Of a DNA stretch of 64,000 bases, positions 8,634-18,749 are shown in pieces. The notes under the pieces were generated by a model. It saw only the letters and a program-made list of their open reading frames with translations, was not told the DNA's origin and searched no databases. Source of the stretch: Fodinibacter sp963695175 (GTDB taxonomy: Bacteria; Actinomycetota; Actinomycetes; Actinomycetales; Dermatophilaceae). The position numbers and the translations under genes are program-made. The DNA is taken from the NCBI GenBank assembly GCA_963695175.1, contig CAVOGG010000004.1, forward strand, positions 1,116,001 to 1,180,000. Direction: 5' to 3'. Numbering within the stretch: position 1 is the first letter of the stretch; each line of letters starts with the position of its first letter.

Positions 8634-10020
8634 TCAGCGGTTGGCCGCGACGGCGGCCGGGGTCTCGAGGTTGCGAGCGAGCTCGGGGGACTCCTGGTGC
8701 AGCATCCGCACCACGGTCAGGTGCATCCACACGAAGCAGGTGCTCGGTGAGCAGGAAGAGCACGAAGAAGGTGGAGGTCGGGAAGCCGGACCACACCTTG
8801 GTGTACGCGAACAGCAGCGGGAGCACGAAGCCACCGAGGCCGCCGAACATGCCGACCAGGCCGCCGACCGAGCCGACGTTGTCGGGGAAGTACTCGGGGA
8901 TGTGCTTGTAGACGGCGGCCTTGCCGACGCCCATCGCGCAGCCGAGCACGAAGATGAGGATGGCGAACGGCACCAGGCCCAGGGCGTACCCGAGGTGGTC
9001 GGTCTGCGAGCCGTCGGCGTGGGCGATGACCAGGTGGCCGTTGGGCATCATCAGGATGCCGGTGGTCACGGCCATCACGGCGAAGGTCCAGTACATGACC
9101 CGGCGGGCGCCCCAGCGGTCGGAGAACCATCCACCGACCGGGCGCAGCAGGGATGCCGGGAAGATGAAGGTCGCGCTGAGCAGCGCCGCCTCCGCCAGCG
9201 GGATGTCGAAGTTGTCGACGTAGTACTTCGGCAGCCAGGCGGCGAGCGCCACGTAGGCGCCGAAGACCGCGGCGTAGTAGAGGCTGAACCGCCACACCCG
9301 CACGTGCCGCAGCGGGGCGAGCATCTCGCGCACCGGCTTGCCGGCGCCGGCGCGGCGGTCGCGCCGCGGCACGACGACGAAGGTGAGCGCTGCGACGACG
9401 ACGAGGGCCACGGTGTAGATCGCCGGGAAGATCCGCCAGCCGCCGGGGAAGACGCCGAGGTAGGTGGCGCCGGCGGTGCCCGCGATGAGCGTGGGGAGCA
9501 GCACGATGAGCAGCTTGGTGACCGAGGCGCCGATGTTGCCCGCGCCGAAGACGCCGAGCGCGAAGCCCTGGCGGTCCTTCGGGAACCACGCGGCGTTCCA
9601 CGAGATGCCGACGCTGAACAGGTTGCCGGCGAACCCGACGAGGAACGCGAGCCCGAGCAGCGGCAGGTAGCTGGTCGCCTGGGTGATGAAGAAGCAGGGG
9701 ATCGCGGTGAGCAGCAGCATCGCGATGGTGACCACGCGGCCGCCGACCCGGTCGGTGAGCATGCCGGCCGGCAGGCGCCACAGCGAGCCGTTGAGCACCG
9801 CGACGGCGCTGATCCAGGCCAGCTGCGGGTCGGTGAGCCCGAGCTCCTTCTGGATCGGCACGCCGAGGATGCCGAACATCAGCCAGACCGCGAACATCAG
9901 GGTGAAGGCGATCGTCGACATCGTGAGGACCCGCTTGGCCCCACCGGAGACCTGGCCCGTGGCGGCATCCGGGGCGGCGTTGGCCGGTGCGGCCACTCGC
10001 TGGGTCATGAGCTGGGACAT
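8634..10020 (-). CDS. narK: NarK-family nitrate transporter 1 (frame broken near 8745)
   Basis: ATG at 10020 follows a GGAGAA ribosome site. The 12-helix MFS protein begins with a variable leader and then AFTLMFAVWLMFGILGVPIQ. The nitrate signature appears as GFAGNLFSVGISWNAAWFPK and GGLVGMFGGLGGFVLP. One extra base near 8745 shifts the frame after FVLFLLT. The other frame continues STCFVWMHLTVVRM to a stop at 8634, giving 461 residues. The two adjacent NarK genes probably represent a nitrate/proton symporter and a nitrate/nitrite antiporter, a pair that is fused in some other bacteria. The promoter lies in the 235-bp gap facing the regulator at 10256. Confidence 0.88.
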
Positions 10021-10103
10021 GTGCGGTTCTCCATTTGCATGAATGTGATCCTCTAAACTGGCGCGATCGGGACGCTACACCCGGTGCGATCCGTTCGCCA
10101 GAT

Positions 10104-10165
10104 AGGTGAGACTCACCTCACTACGACACTCAGTAGTACAGCCAAAACACCTGCTGGTCAACCAG
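10104..10165. promoter_or_regulatory. Regulatory gap between narK and the nar regulator, with two inverted repeats
   Basis: A perfect 7-1-7 inverted repeat, AGGTGAG-A-CTCACCT, lies at 10104-10118, and a second, CTGGT-CA-ACCAG, at 10154-10165. They sit roughly in the middle of the 235-bp divergent gap (10021-10255) that must hold both promoters. Further right, GAGGA and TCCTC arms flank six bases near 10219-10235, just before the ribosome site GAGGAGGGG. None matches the nirK palindrome, so the two regulators may have different sites. Confidence 0.5.
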
Positions 10166-10255
10166 AATGCACCGCTGGGCGAGGACGGCCGGCACCTGCT
10201 ACGGTGTTCTCGCACTGGAGAGGAACGATGTCCTCCAATCTCCCGAGGAGGGGCC

Positions 10256-11014
10256 ATGACCACCGACGCGTCGCACAACGCCGCGGCGCTGCTCGCGTCC
10301 CCCGTGCGCCGCCGGCTGGTCGACGCGCTCGCGAACGCCGACACCGGGGCGACAACGCCAGGGCTGACCGCCGCCGAGCTCGGCGGCCAGGTCGGCCTGC
10401 ACGTCACGACGGTGCGCTTCCACCTCGACCAGCTGGTCGCCGCCGGGCTCGTCGAGTCCGCGGTGCGCCGCGAGGGGGGTGCGGGCCGGCCGCGCAAGGT
10501 CTACTCGCTCGCCCCCGGGTCCCTCGACGACGTCGACGACCGCGCCGAGGTCGACTCGCTCCGCCTGCTCAGCGGCCTGCTCGCGCAGACCCTCGGCGAC
10601 GGCGCGTCGGGACGCACGATCACCCCGGCCGAGGCGGGCCGGCGCTGGGCGCTCGAGCACGTGCCCGCCCAACCCGACTCGGTGCCCGCCGACACCGCCG
10701 GCCGGTGGCTCGGCAAGCTCGCCCAGATGATCGACGTGCTCCAGGAGTGGGGCTACACGCCCGAGCTCAGCACGTCCGAGGGTGGCCGGTCCGCCGAGGT
10801 CACCCTGGCCCACTGCCCCTTCCTCGAGCTGGCCCGCGCCAACCCCGCGGTGGTCTGCGGGATCCACCGTGGCCTCATCGCCGGTTCGCTGTCACAGTTG
10901 GGCGAGACCGCCACGCGGGTGAGCCTCGAGCCGTTCGTCACCGCCACGACGTGTCTCGCGCACGTCAGCACGACCACGCCCTTCCGCAGCAGCGCATCGA
11001 AGGAGCCCGCATGA
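10256..11014 (+). CDS. HTH regulator of the nar operon with C-terminal cysteine cluster (SufR-like)
   Basis: The ATG at 10256 sits seven bases after a GAGGAGGGG ribosome site, favoured over upstream in-frame starts. The 252-residue product is a paralogue of the regulator at 5764. It has a winged helix (TAAELGGQVGLHVTTVRFHL, GGAGRPRKVY) and a C-terminal HCPFLELARANPAVVCGIH followed by a distal Cys in ATTCLAHV. The spaced cysteines suggest an iron-sulfur cluster. Its stop overlaps the narG start by four bases (ATGA), so regulator and nitrate reductase are translated as one unit. Sensing of O2, NO or redox state is inferred. Confidence 0.87.
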   Translation: MTTDASHNAAALLASPVRRRLVDALANADTGATTPGLTAAELGGQVGLHVTTVRFHLDQLVAAGLVESAVRREGGAGRPRKVYSLAPGSLDDVDDRAEVDSLRLLSGLLAQTLGDGASGRTITPAEAGRRWALEHVPAQPDSVPADTAGRWLGKLAQMIDVLQEWGYTPELSTSEGGRSAEVTLAHCPFLELARANPAVVCGIHRGLIAGSLSQLGETATRVSLEPFVTATTCLAHVSTTTPFRSSASKEPA

Positions 11015-14000
11015 GCCCCGCAGGCCTGGACGGACCGTTGACCGAAGCCCTCGTCGGCACCCGCCGCTTCTTCACCCGGTCGGAGGTGTCCGACGACAAG
11101 CGCTCGATCCACGCGACTGGAGGCCGCTCGGGCGACGCGTTCTACCGCGACCGGTGGTCGCACGACAAGGTCGTCCGCAGCACCCACGGCGTCAACTGCA
11201 CCGGGTCGTGCTCGTGGAAGGTCTATGTCAAGGACGGCATCATCACCTGGGAGGCGCAGCAGACCGACTACCCGTCGACCGGCGCCGACCGACCGGAGTA
11301 CGAGCCGCGCGGATGTCCGCGTGGTGCCGCCTTCAGCTGGTACACCTACTCGCCCACCCGAGTCCGCTACCCGTACGTGCGCGGCGTGCTGCTCGAGATG
11401 TACCGCGAGGCCAAGCGCGCGGTCGGCGGCGACCCGGTCGTGGCCTGGGCGTCGGTCGTGCAGGACCCCGAGAAGGCCAAGCGCTACAAGTCGGCCCGCG
11501 GCAAGGGTGGCCTGGTCCGCTCCACGTGGGAGGAGGTCGTCGAGATCATCGCGGCCGCCCACGTCTACACGGTCAAGCGCTGGGGGCCCGACCGGATCGC
11601 CGGCTTCTCGCCGATCCCCGCGATGTCGCCCGTGTCCTACGCCTCCGGCGCCCGCTTCCTCGAGCTCATCGGCGCGCCGATGCTCTCGTTCTACGACTGG
11701 TACGCCGACCTGCCCAACGCCTCACCGCAGATGTTCGGCGACCAGACCGACGTGCCCGAGTCCGGCGACTGGTGGGACGCCGGCTACCTCATCATGTGGG
11801 GCTCGAACGTGCCGATGACGCGCACGCCCGACGCGCACTGGATGACCGAGGCCCGCTACCGCGGACAGAAGGTCGTCGCGGTCTCACCCGACTACGCCGA
11901 GAACGTCAAGTTCGCCGACGAGTGGGTCGCCTCCGCGCCCGGCACCGACGGCGCCCTCGCGATGGCGATGGGACACGTCATCCTCAAGGAGTTCTTCGTC
12001 GACCAGCAGGTCGACTTCTTCACCGACTACAACCAGAAGTACACCGACCTGCCGTTCCTCGTCGCGCTCGAGCCCGACACGACGGATGCCGGGTCGGACG
12101 CCGCCGGCGACGGCCCGGCGTACCGGCCGGGCAAGTACCTCGTGGCCGGCGACCTCGACATCCCCGAGGCGGCCTCCGAGAACGCGATGTGGAAGCCGGC
12201 GCTGCTCGACGCGCGCACCGGCGAGGTCGCGATCCCGCAGGGCTCGATCGGGTTCCGCTACGGCGAGGAGGGCTGGGGCAAGTGGAACCTCGACCTCGGC
12301 GAGATCGAGCCGGTGCTCACCCTGCACGGCACGACCACCGAGACGGCACGAATCGTGTTGCCGCGCTTCGACTCCTACGACGGCAAGGTCGCGCACGTGT
12401 CGCGCGGCGTCCCGGTGCGCCGCATCGGCGGGACGCCTCGTCACCACCGTGCTCGACCTGATGCTCGCGCAGTACGGCGTGAACCGCCCCGGGATGCCGG
12501 GCACCTGGCCGGTCGACTACGACGACCCGTCGACGCCGGCCACGCCGGCCTGGCAGGAGGAGATCACCTCCGTGCCGGCCGAGCAGGTCGTCCGGCTGGC
12601 CCGCGAGTGGGCGCAGAACGCGATCGACACCACCGGCCGCGGCATGATCCTGATGGGCGCCGGCACCAACCACTGGTTCCACTCCGACCAGATCTACCGC
12701 GCGATGCTCGTGCTCACCACGATCACCGGCTGCCAGGGTCGCAACGGTGGCGGCTGGGCGCACTACGTCGGCCAGGAGAAGGTGCGCCCGATCATGGGCT
12801 TCCAGCACCTGGCCTTCGCCCTGGACTGGCAGCGCCCGCCGCGGCACATGAACCAGACCGCGTACTGGTACGTCAACACCAGCCAGTACCGGTACGACAC
12901 CTTCACCGCCGACGACGTCGACGCCGGCACGGGGGTGTTCGCGGGCAAGGGCGTCATGGACCTGCTCGCCCAGTCGGTGCGGCTGGGCTGGACACCCAGC
13001 TACCCGACGTTCAACCGCAGCAGCCTCGACCTGGTCGACGAGGCCGAGAACGCCCGGATGACCCCCGCGAACTACGTCGTCGACCAGCTCAAGTCCGGCG
13101 ACCTGACGTTCGCCGTCGAGGACCCCGAGGCCGAGGAGAACCACCCGCGCATCCTCAGCCTGTGGCGGGCCAACCTGCTCGGCTCGAGCGCCAAGGGCAA
13201 CGAGTACTTCCTCAAGCACCTGCTCGGCACTGACAACGCCGTCACTGCCGAGCAGGCCACGCCGGACAAGCGCCCCGAGGGCATCGCCTGGCCCGACGAC
13301 GTGCCCGGAGGGCAAGCTCGACCTGCTGATGACCATCGACTTCCGGATGACCAGCTCGACGCTGTTCTCCGACGTCGTGCTGCCGGCGGCCACCTGGTAC
13401 GAGAAGCACGACATCAACACCACCGACATGCACCCGTTCGTGCACTCGTTCAACCCGGCGATCTCCCCGCCGTGGCAGTCCAAGACCGACTGGGAGGCCT
13501 GGAAGGCGATCGCGAAGAAGTTCTCCGAGCTCGCCGTCGACCACCTCGGCACCCGCCGCGACCTCGTCGCCAAGCCGCTGTGGCACGACACCCCCGAGGC
13601 GATGGCCACCGTGCACGGCGTGGTCAAGGACTGGCGCAAGGGCGAGTGCGAACCGGTGCCGGGCAAGACCATGCCGGTGCTGGCCGTCGTCGAGCGCGAC
13701 TTCACCCAGGTCTACGACAAGATGACCTCGATCGGCCCGCTCCTGGAGACGGTCGGCATGCTGACCAAGGGCGTGCCGTACGCCGTCAACCGCGAGGTCG
13801 ACATCCTGCGCGGTCGCAACGGGGTGGCGCACCACGGAGCCGGCGCCGGCCAGCCGAGGCTGGAGACCGACATCCACGTCGCCGACGCGATCCTGCACCT
13901 GTCCGGTACCACGAACGGGCACCTCGCCACCCACGGCTTCCGGAACGTCGAGAAGCGCACCGGCACCACGCTGGCCGACCTCTCCGCCGAGCACGAGGGC

Positions 14001-14735
14001 AAGCAGATCACCTTCGCCGACACCCAGGTCGCGCCGGTGCCCGTCATCACCTCACCGGAGTGGTCGGGCTCGGAGTCCGGCGGGCGCCGCTACGCGCCGT
14101 TCACGATCAACATCGAGCGGCTCAAGCCCTTCCACACCCTCACCGGGCGCCAGCAGTTCTACCTCGACCACGACTGGATCCTCGGCATGGGGGAGGCGCT
14201 GCCGGTCTACCGGCCGCCGCTGAACATGACCGAGCTGTTCGGCGAGACCGCGCTCGGTGAGCAGAACGCCCTCGGGGTCTCGGTGCGCTACCTCACCCCG
14301 CACAACAAGTGGTCGATCCACAGCGAGTACCAGGACAACCTGTTCATGCTCAGCCTCTCCCGCGGCGGCCAGACGATCTGGATGTCCGACCTCGACGCCG
14401 AGAAGATCGGCGTGAAGGACAACGACTGGGTCGAGGCGGTCAACCGCAACGGTGTCGTCGCCGCCCGCGCGATCGTCTCGCACCGGATGCCGGAGGGCAC
14501 GGTCTACATGCACCACGCCCAGGACCGGCTGATCGACGTGCCGCTCACCGAGACCAACGGCAGGCGCGGCGGCATCCACAACTCGCTCACCCGGATCATG
14601 ATGAAACCGAGCCACATGATCGGCGGCTACGCGCAGCTGGCCTACTTCTTCAACTACATCGGGCCGACCGGCAACAACCGCGACGAGGTCACGATGATCC
14701 GCGCGGCCGCTCCGAACCAGAAGGTCGTCTACTGA
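11011..14735 (+). CDS. narG: Respiratory nitrate reductase alpha subunit (two frame breaks, near 12431 and 13311)
   Basis: Joined across two single-G insertions (GGG at 12430-12432 and 13310-13312) the protein has 1240 residues, the normal NarG length. The N-terminus has the FS0 cluster motif HGVNCTGSCSWKVYVKDG followed by EPRGCPRGAAFSW. The molybdenum-ligand region reads FYDWYADLPNASPQ then QTDVPESGDWW. NarG is the bis-MGD subunit that reduces nitrate to nitrite on the cytoplasmic face of the membrane. The start overlaps the regulator stop by four bases, and the stop overlaps narH by one base. Each break leaves downstream coding fully conserved, so I treat this as one gene. Confidence 0.93.
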
Positions 14736-16410
14736 TGCGCGTCATGGCCCAGATGGCGATGGTGATGAACCTCGACAAGTGCATCGGCTGCCACACCTGC
14801 TCGGTCACCTGCAAGCAGGCGTGGACCAACCGGGCCGGCACCGAGTACGTCTGGTTCAACAACGTCGAGACCCGCCCCGGCCTCGGCTACCCGCGCGGGT
14901 ACGAGGACCAGGACGAGTGGCAGGGCGGCTGGGTGCGTCAAGAACGGCCGGCTCAGGCTGCGGGCCGGCGGCCGGTTCAAGAAGCTGCTCACCATCTTCA
15001 GCAACCCGAAGATGCCCTCGATCCACGACTACTACGAGCCGTGGACCTACGACTACGAGACGCTGCTCAACGCGCCGGCGCAGAAGAACTTCCCGGTGGC
15101 GCGCCCGCACTCGCTGATCTCGGGCAAGCCGATCAACGTCTCGTGGAGCGCCAACTGGGACGACGACCTCGGCGGCTCGCGCGAGCACGCGGCCAAGGAC
15201 GTCATGCTGCGCGGCATCGAGGACAAGGTGAAGTTCGAGTTCGAGCAGACCTTCATGTTCTACCTGCCGCGGATCTGCGAGCACTGCCTCAACCCCTCGT
15301 GCGCGGCGTCGTGCCCGAGCGGCGCGATCTACAAGCGCGAGGAGGACGGCATCGTCCTGGTCGACCAGGACCGCTGCCGCGGCTGGCGGATGTGCATCAC
15401 CGGCTGCCCGTACAAGAAGATCTACTTCAACCACAAGACCGGCAAGGCCGAGAAGTGCACGTTCTGCTACCCGCGGATCGAGGTCGGCATCCCGACGGTG
15501 TGCTCGGAGACCTGCGTGGGGCGGCTGCGGTACATCGGCCTGGTGCTCTACGACGCCGACAAGGTGCTCGAGGCGGCCTCGGCCCCCGACGACACCGACC
15601 TCTACGAGTCGCAGCTGGGCGTCTTCCTCGACCCCGAGGACCCCGAGGTGCGCCGCGAGGCGGAGGCGGCCGGCATCCCCGGTGACTGGATCGAGGCGGC
15701 CCGGCGCAGCCCGGTCAAGAAGCTGATCATGGACTACAAGGTGGCGCTGCCGCTGCACCCGGAGTACCGCACGATGCCGATGGTCTGGTACATCCCGCCG
15801 TTGTCGCCGGTCGTCGACGTCATCAAGGACACCGGCTACGACGCCGAGGACGTCGACAACCTCTTCGGGGCGATCGACACCCTGCGGATCCCGGTCGAGT
15901 ACCTCGCGAACCTCTTCACCGCCGGTGACGTGGCCCCGGTGAACGGGGTGCTGAAGAAGCTCGCCGCGATGCGGTCGTACATGCGCGACATCAACCTCGG
16001 CCGCGACCCCCGCGACGAGATCCCGGCCGCGGTCGGGATGGAGGGCGAGGACGATGTACGAGATGTTCCGCCTGCTCGCCCTGGCCAAGTACGACGAGCG
16101 CTACGTCATCCCCACCGCGCACGCCGAGCAGGCGCACGCGCTCGAGGAGCTCGCCACCGACTGCGCGGTGTCGGAGTACGGCGGCGGGCAGGAGATCTTC
16201 GGCGAGGGGTCCGGGGCCGCGCCGACCCCGGTCGCCGTCGAGAACTTCCGGATGCTGCAGCAGACCCAGTCCGCCGACACGATGGAGGCGCTGCCGTCCG
16301 ACAACCCGCTGCGCGGACGGGTCAACCTGCTCAACTGGGACGGCCGAGGGATGCCGGACGGGATGTTCCCCGAGGGCGACGCGCGGGCCGGCGACGGGGC
16401 CGACCGATGA
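14735..16410 (+). CDS. narH: Respiratory nitrate reductase beta subunit (two frame breaks, near 14935 and 16053)
   Basis: The product is an iron-sulfur electron-transfer subunit with four cysteine groups, including KCIGCHTCSVTCKQAW at the start, ICEHCLNPSCAASCPSGAIY, and CRGWRMCITGCPYKK, where Trp occupies the position characteristic of the 3Fe-4S centre. One surplus base near 14935 and one at about 16053 interrupt the frame. Rejoined it is about 557 residues, somewhat longer than the E. coli protein. It carries electrons from NarI haem to NarG. It starts at ATG 14735 overlapping the narG stop and ends overlapping narJ by four bases. Confidence 0.93.
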
Positions 16411-17129
16411 AGTGGCGCCGGCACCGCGACGCCCAGCCGGGCATCAGCGAGCAGTCCCTGGCCGACACCTGGCAGGTCGTGTCGCTGCTGCTCGACTACC
16501 CCGACGAGGTGCTCGTCTCGCGCGTTCCGATGCTGCGGGGCGTGGTGGCCGAGCTCCCCGACGCCCAGCGCGAACCGCTGACCGAGATGCTCGACACCAT
16601 CGAGAACGGCGACCTCGGTGCGCTTCAGGAGGAGTACGTCGACACCTTCGACGTCACCCGCAAGTGCTCGCTGCACCTGACCTACTTCACGCAGGGCGAC
16701 ACCCGCCGCCGCGGGGTGGCCCTCGTCGAGTTCAAGCAGGCGTACCGCAAGGGCGGGCGTGGAGTTCGACTCCGACGCCGAGCTGCCCGACCACCTCTGC
16801 GTGGTGCTCGAGTTCGGAGCCGTGCAGGACTGGGCGACGGCCTGGCACCTGCTGATCCGCCACCGGGTCGGGCGTCGAGGTGCTCAAAGCCGGTCTTGCG
16901 CAGCGCGGTTCACCGTGGCTGCCGGCCGTCCAGGCCCTGCGCTCGACGCTGCCCGAGCTCGACGGCGACGACCAGACGGCCCTGATGCGCCTCGTCGCCG
17001 AAGGGCCCTCCGCAGGAGGAGGTCGGGCTCGAGCCGTACGCCATCGACCCGCGACTGAACCCCCGGCCCGACCCGGTCGACACGACCGCGATGCTCGGCA
17101 CGACGATCCCCGTAGGAGCCCCCCGATGA
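16407..17129 (+). CDS. narJ: Nitrate reductase assembly chaperone (three frame breaks)
   Basis: The N-terminus WQVVSLLLDYPDEVL and the YFTQGDTRRRGVALVEFKQAY segment are typical of NarJ, the chaperone that assists Mo-cofactor insertion into NarG and its assembly with NarHI. The frame is broken by extra bases in G/C runs at 16755-16757, 16870-16872 and 17006-17008. Corrected, it gives 239 residues ending LGTTIPVGAPR, with the stop overlapping the narI start by four bases. Three breaks in 720 bases is the densest damage in the window. Confidence 0.9.
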
Positions 17130-17875
17130 CCGTGTTCCTGTGGGTGATCGTGCCCTACGTCTGCCTGGCGGTGTTCGTCGTCGGGCACGTCTGGCGCTAC
17201 CGCTACGACAAGTTCGGCTGGACCACCCGCTCCAGCCAGCTCTACGAGGACAGGCTGCTGCGCATCGGCAGCCCGCTGTTCCACTTCGGCATGCTCGGGG
17301 TCGTGATGGGTCACGTCATCGGGCTGGTCATCCCGCAGGTGTGGACCAACGCCCTGGGCCTCAGCCCGCACGCGTACCACGTCATCGCGCTGGCCGGCGG
17401 CATCCCGGCAGGCATCGCCGCGGTCGTCGGCCTCGCGATCCTGGTCTACCGGCGGCGCACCACCGGGCCGGTGTTCCGCGCGACGACGGTCAACGACAAG
17501 GTCATGTATGCGGTGCTCGGCAGCGTCATCGTGCTGGGTATGTGGAACACGATCGCGGGGAGCCTGCTGCAGTTCGGCGGCGAGTACAACTACCGCGAAG
17601 GGGTCAGCGTCTGGTACCGCAGCATCTTCCTGCTCCAGCCGAAGCCCGAGCTGATGGCGGAGGCGCCCCTCGGCTTCCAGCTGCACGCCCTGCTGGCGAT
17701 GCTGCTCTTCGCGATGTGGCCGTTCACCCGTCTGGTGCACGTGTTCTCGGCCCCGATCGGGTACCTCACGCGGCCCTACCTCGTCTACCGCTCGAAGGAC
17801 GAGCGCCCCGGCCGGGGCTCCGGCAACCGGGCGCCCCAGCGTGGCTGGGACAAGCCGGAGCTCAGCAAGAAGTGA
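17126..17875 (+). CDS. narI: Respiratory nitrate reductase gamma subunit
   Basis: This intact 249-residue membrane protein has five hydrophobic segments. Haem-b ligand histidines are in SPLFHFGMLGVVMGHVIG and in LHALLAMLLFAMWPFTRLVH. NarI takes electrons from the quinol pool and passes them to NarH, releasing protons outside. The ATG overlaps the narJ stop (ATGA). The C-terminal tail after the last helix is short, basic and hydrophilic. It is the only gene of narGHJI without a frame break. Confidence 0.95.
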   Translation: MTVFLWVIVPYVCLAVFVVGHVWRYRYDKFGWTTRSSQLYEDRLLRIGSPLFHFGMLGVVMGHVIGLVIPQVWTNALGLSPHAYHVIALAGGIPAGIAAVVGLAILVYRRRTTGPVFRATTVNDKVMYAVLGSVIVLGMWNTIAGSLLQFGGEYNYREGVSVWYRSIFLLQPKPELMAEAPLGFQLHALLAMLLFAMWPFTRLVHVFSAPIGYLTRPYLVYRSKDERPGRGSGNRAPQRGWDKPELSKK

Positions 17876-17929
17876 CGACCCAGCGTCGTGTCCGACCACA
17901 CGCCCTGTTCACCCCCACCCGGAGCACCC

Positions 17930-18196
17930 ATGACCGACCTCACGGCCGCTGAACAGCAGTGGCGCAACTGGATCCACGATGCCTGCGTAGCTGTCGAGGT
18001 CGACCCGGCGGTCGTCGACGTCACCGGCATCCACGGCCTGACCAAGGAGATCGCGCACGGGTTCGCCCGGCCGATGGCCCCGGTGGGCTCGTACATTCTC
18101 GGCCTGGCGGTCGGTTCGCGAGGCGCACGAGGCGAGCCGGTCGACGCGGCGGCGCTGACCGCGGCCATCCGGTCCACGTTCCCCGAGCAGCTATGA
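17930..18196 (+). CDS. DUF6457 domain protein
   Basis: The 88-residue protein begins MTDLTAAEQQWRNWIHDAC and contains VDVTGIHGLTKEIAHGFARPMAPVGSYILGLAVG, matching a small actinobacterial family (DUF6457) that I know mostly from neighbourhoods of molybdenum-cofactor genes. The ATG at 17930 has a GGAG seven bases upstream; a GTG at 17888 in the same frame is less likely. It follows narI by 54 bases and overlaps the cupin gene by four. A role in Moco insertion or nitrate reductase maturation is possible but unproven. Confidence 0.75.
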   Translation: MTDLTAAEQQWRNWIHDACVAVEVDPAVVDVTGIHGLTKEIAHGFARPMAPVGSYILGLAVGSRGARGEPVDAAALTAAIRSTFPEQL

Positions 18197-18567
18197 CCGC
18201 GCAGGCGCTCCGACCGCAGGAGCAGACCTGCCTCACCGACATCGCGGTGGCACAGGTGCGCGCCGCCCAGCAGGCCGTCGGCCGACCTGCGGTGCGGATG
18301 ATCGCCGGCGCGGGGGGCTCTTCGCTTCGGTCCGCGGTGATCGGCCTTGCCGCCGGCTCCTGCCTCGACCGGTACGGCCGTCCTGGCGAGGCCACCCTCC
18401 AGGTGCTGTCCGGACGGGTGCGTGTCACCAACGGCGGCGTCTGGTGCGATCTCTCACCGGGCGACCACCTTTCCCTTCCGCAGTGCGAACACGGCCTGAC
18501 CGCGCTCGAGGACTGCGCGGTGCTGCTCACCGTCGATGTCGGTCACCCCGTCCTCGACAGGCGGTAG
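18193..18567 (+). CDS. Cupin-like protein at the end of the nar operon
   Basis: The 124-residue product has a cupin-style pattern: GSCLDRYGRPGEATLQVLSGRVRVTNGG, then DLSPGDHLSLPQCEHGLTALEDCAVLLTV. The second motif keeps the PxxxHGLxALED form typical of small cupins; the usual first-motif histidines are mostly replaced. The start overlaps the DUF6457 stop (ATGA). Substrate and metal are unknown. Such cupins often act as small-ligand binding or sensor proteins, and linkage to nar suggests a role in anaerobic respiration. Confidence 0.7.
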   Translation: MTAQALRPQEQTCLTDIAVAQVRAAQQAVGRPAVRMIAGAGGSSLRSAVIGLAAGSCLDRYGRPGEATLQVLSGRVRVTNGGVWCDLSPGDHLSLPQCEHGLTALEDCAVLLTVDVGHPVLDRR

Positions 18568-18589
18568 GCGGCCCCCGCTCACAGGACCT

Positions 18590-18741
18590 TGGTGCCGTAC
18601 AGCTCGCCGAGACGATGTCGAAGAAGAAGTGGTTCGGACCCTTGTAGTCGCGGTTCTCGAAGATCTCCGTCAGCGGGAACTCGAGGACCTCCTGATAGAA
18701 CCGGATGGTCTCCTCGACGTCGCGAGGTCGAGCTCGGACAT
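18590..18741 (-). pseudogene. Fragment of a VOC (glyoxalase/bleomycin-resistance fold) protein
   Basis: From ATG 18741 the minus strand reads MSELDL. After an apparent one-base loss it continues with the typical VOC start, DVEETIRFYQEVLEFPLTEI then ENRDYKGPNHFFFDI. It degenerates into unrelated codons and stops within about 60 residues. Full VOC domains are about 120 residues, so this is a truncated remnant. It lies next to the complete mycothiol-dependent isomerase family gene. Confidence 0.55.
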
Positions 18742-18749
18742 GGCCTGAC

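Noticed and set aside
11011..17129. Programmed ribosomal frameshifting in narGHJ
   Set aside because: Seven breaks in different contexts without slippery heptamers or conserved downstream structures cannot be programmed. Insertion error or decay is simpler.
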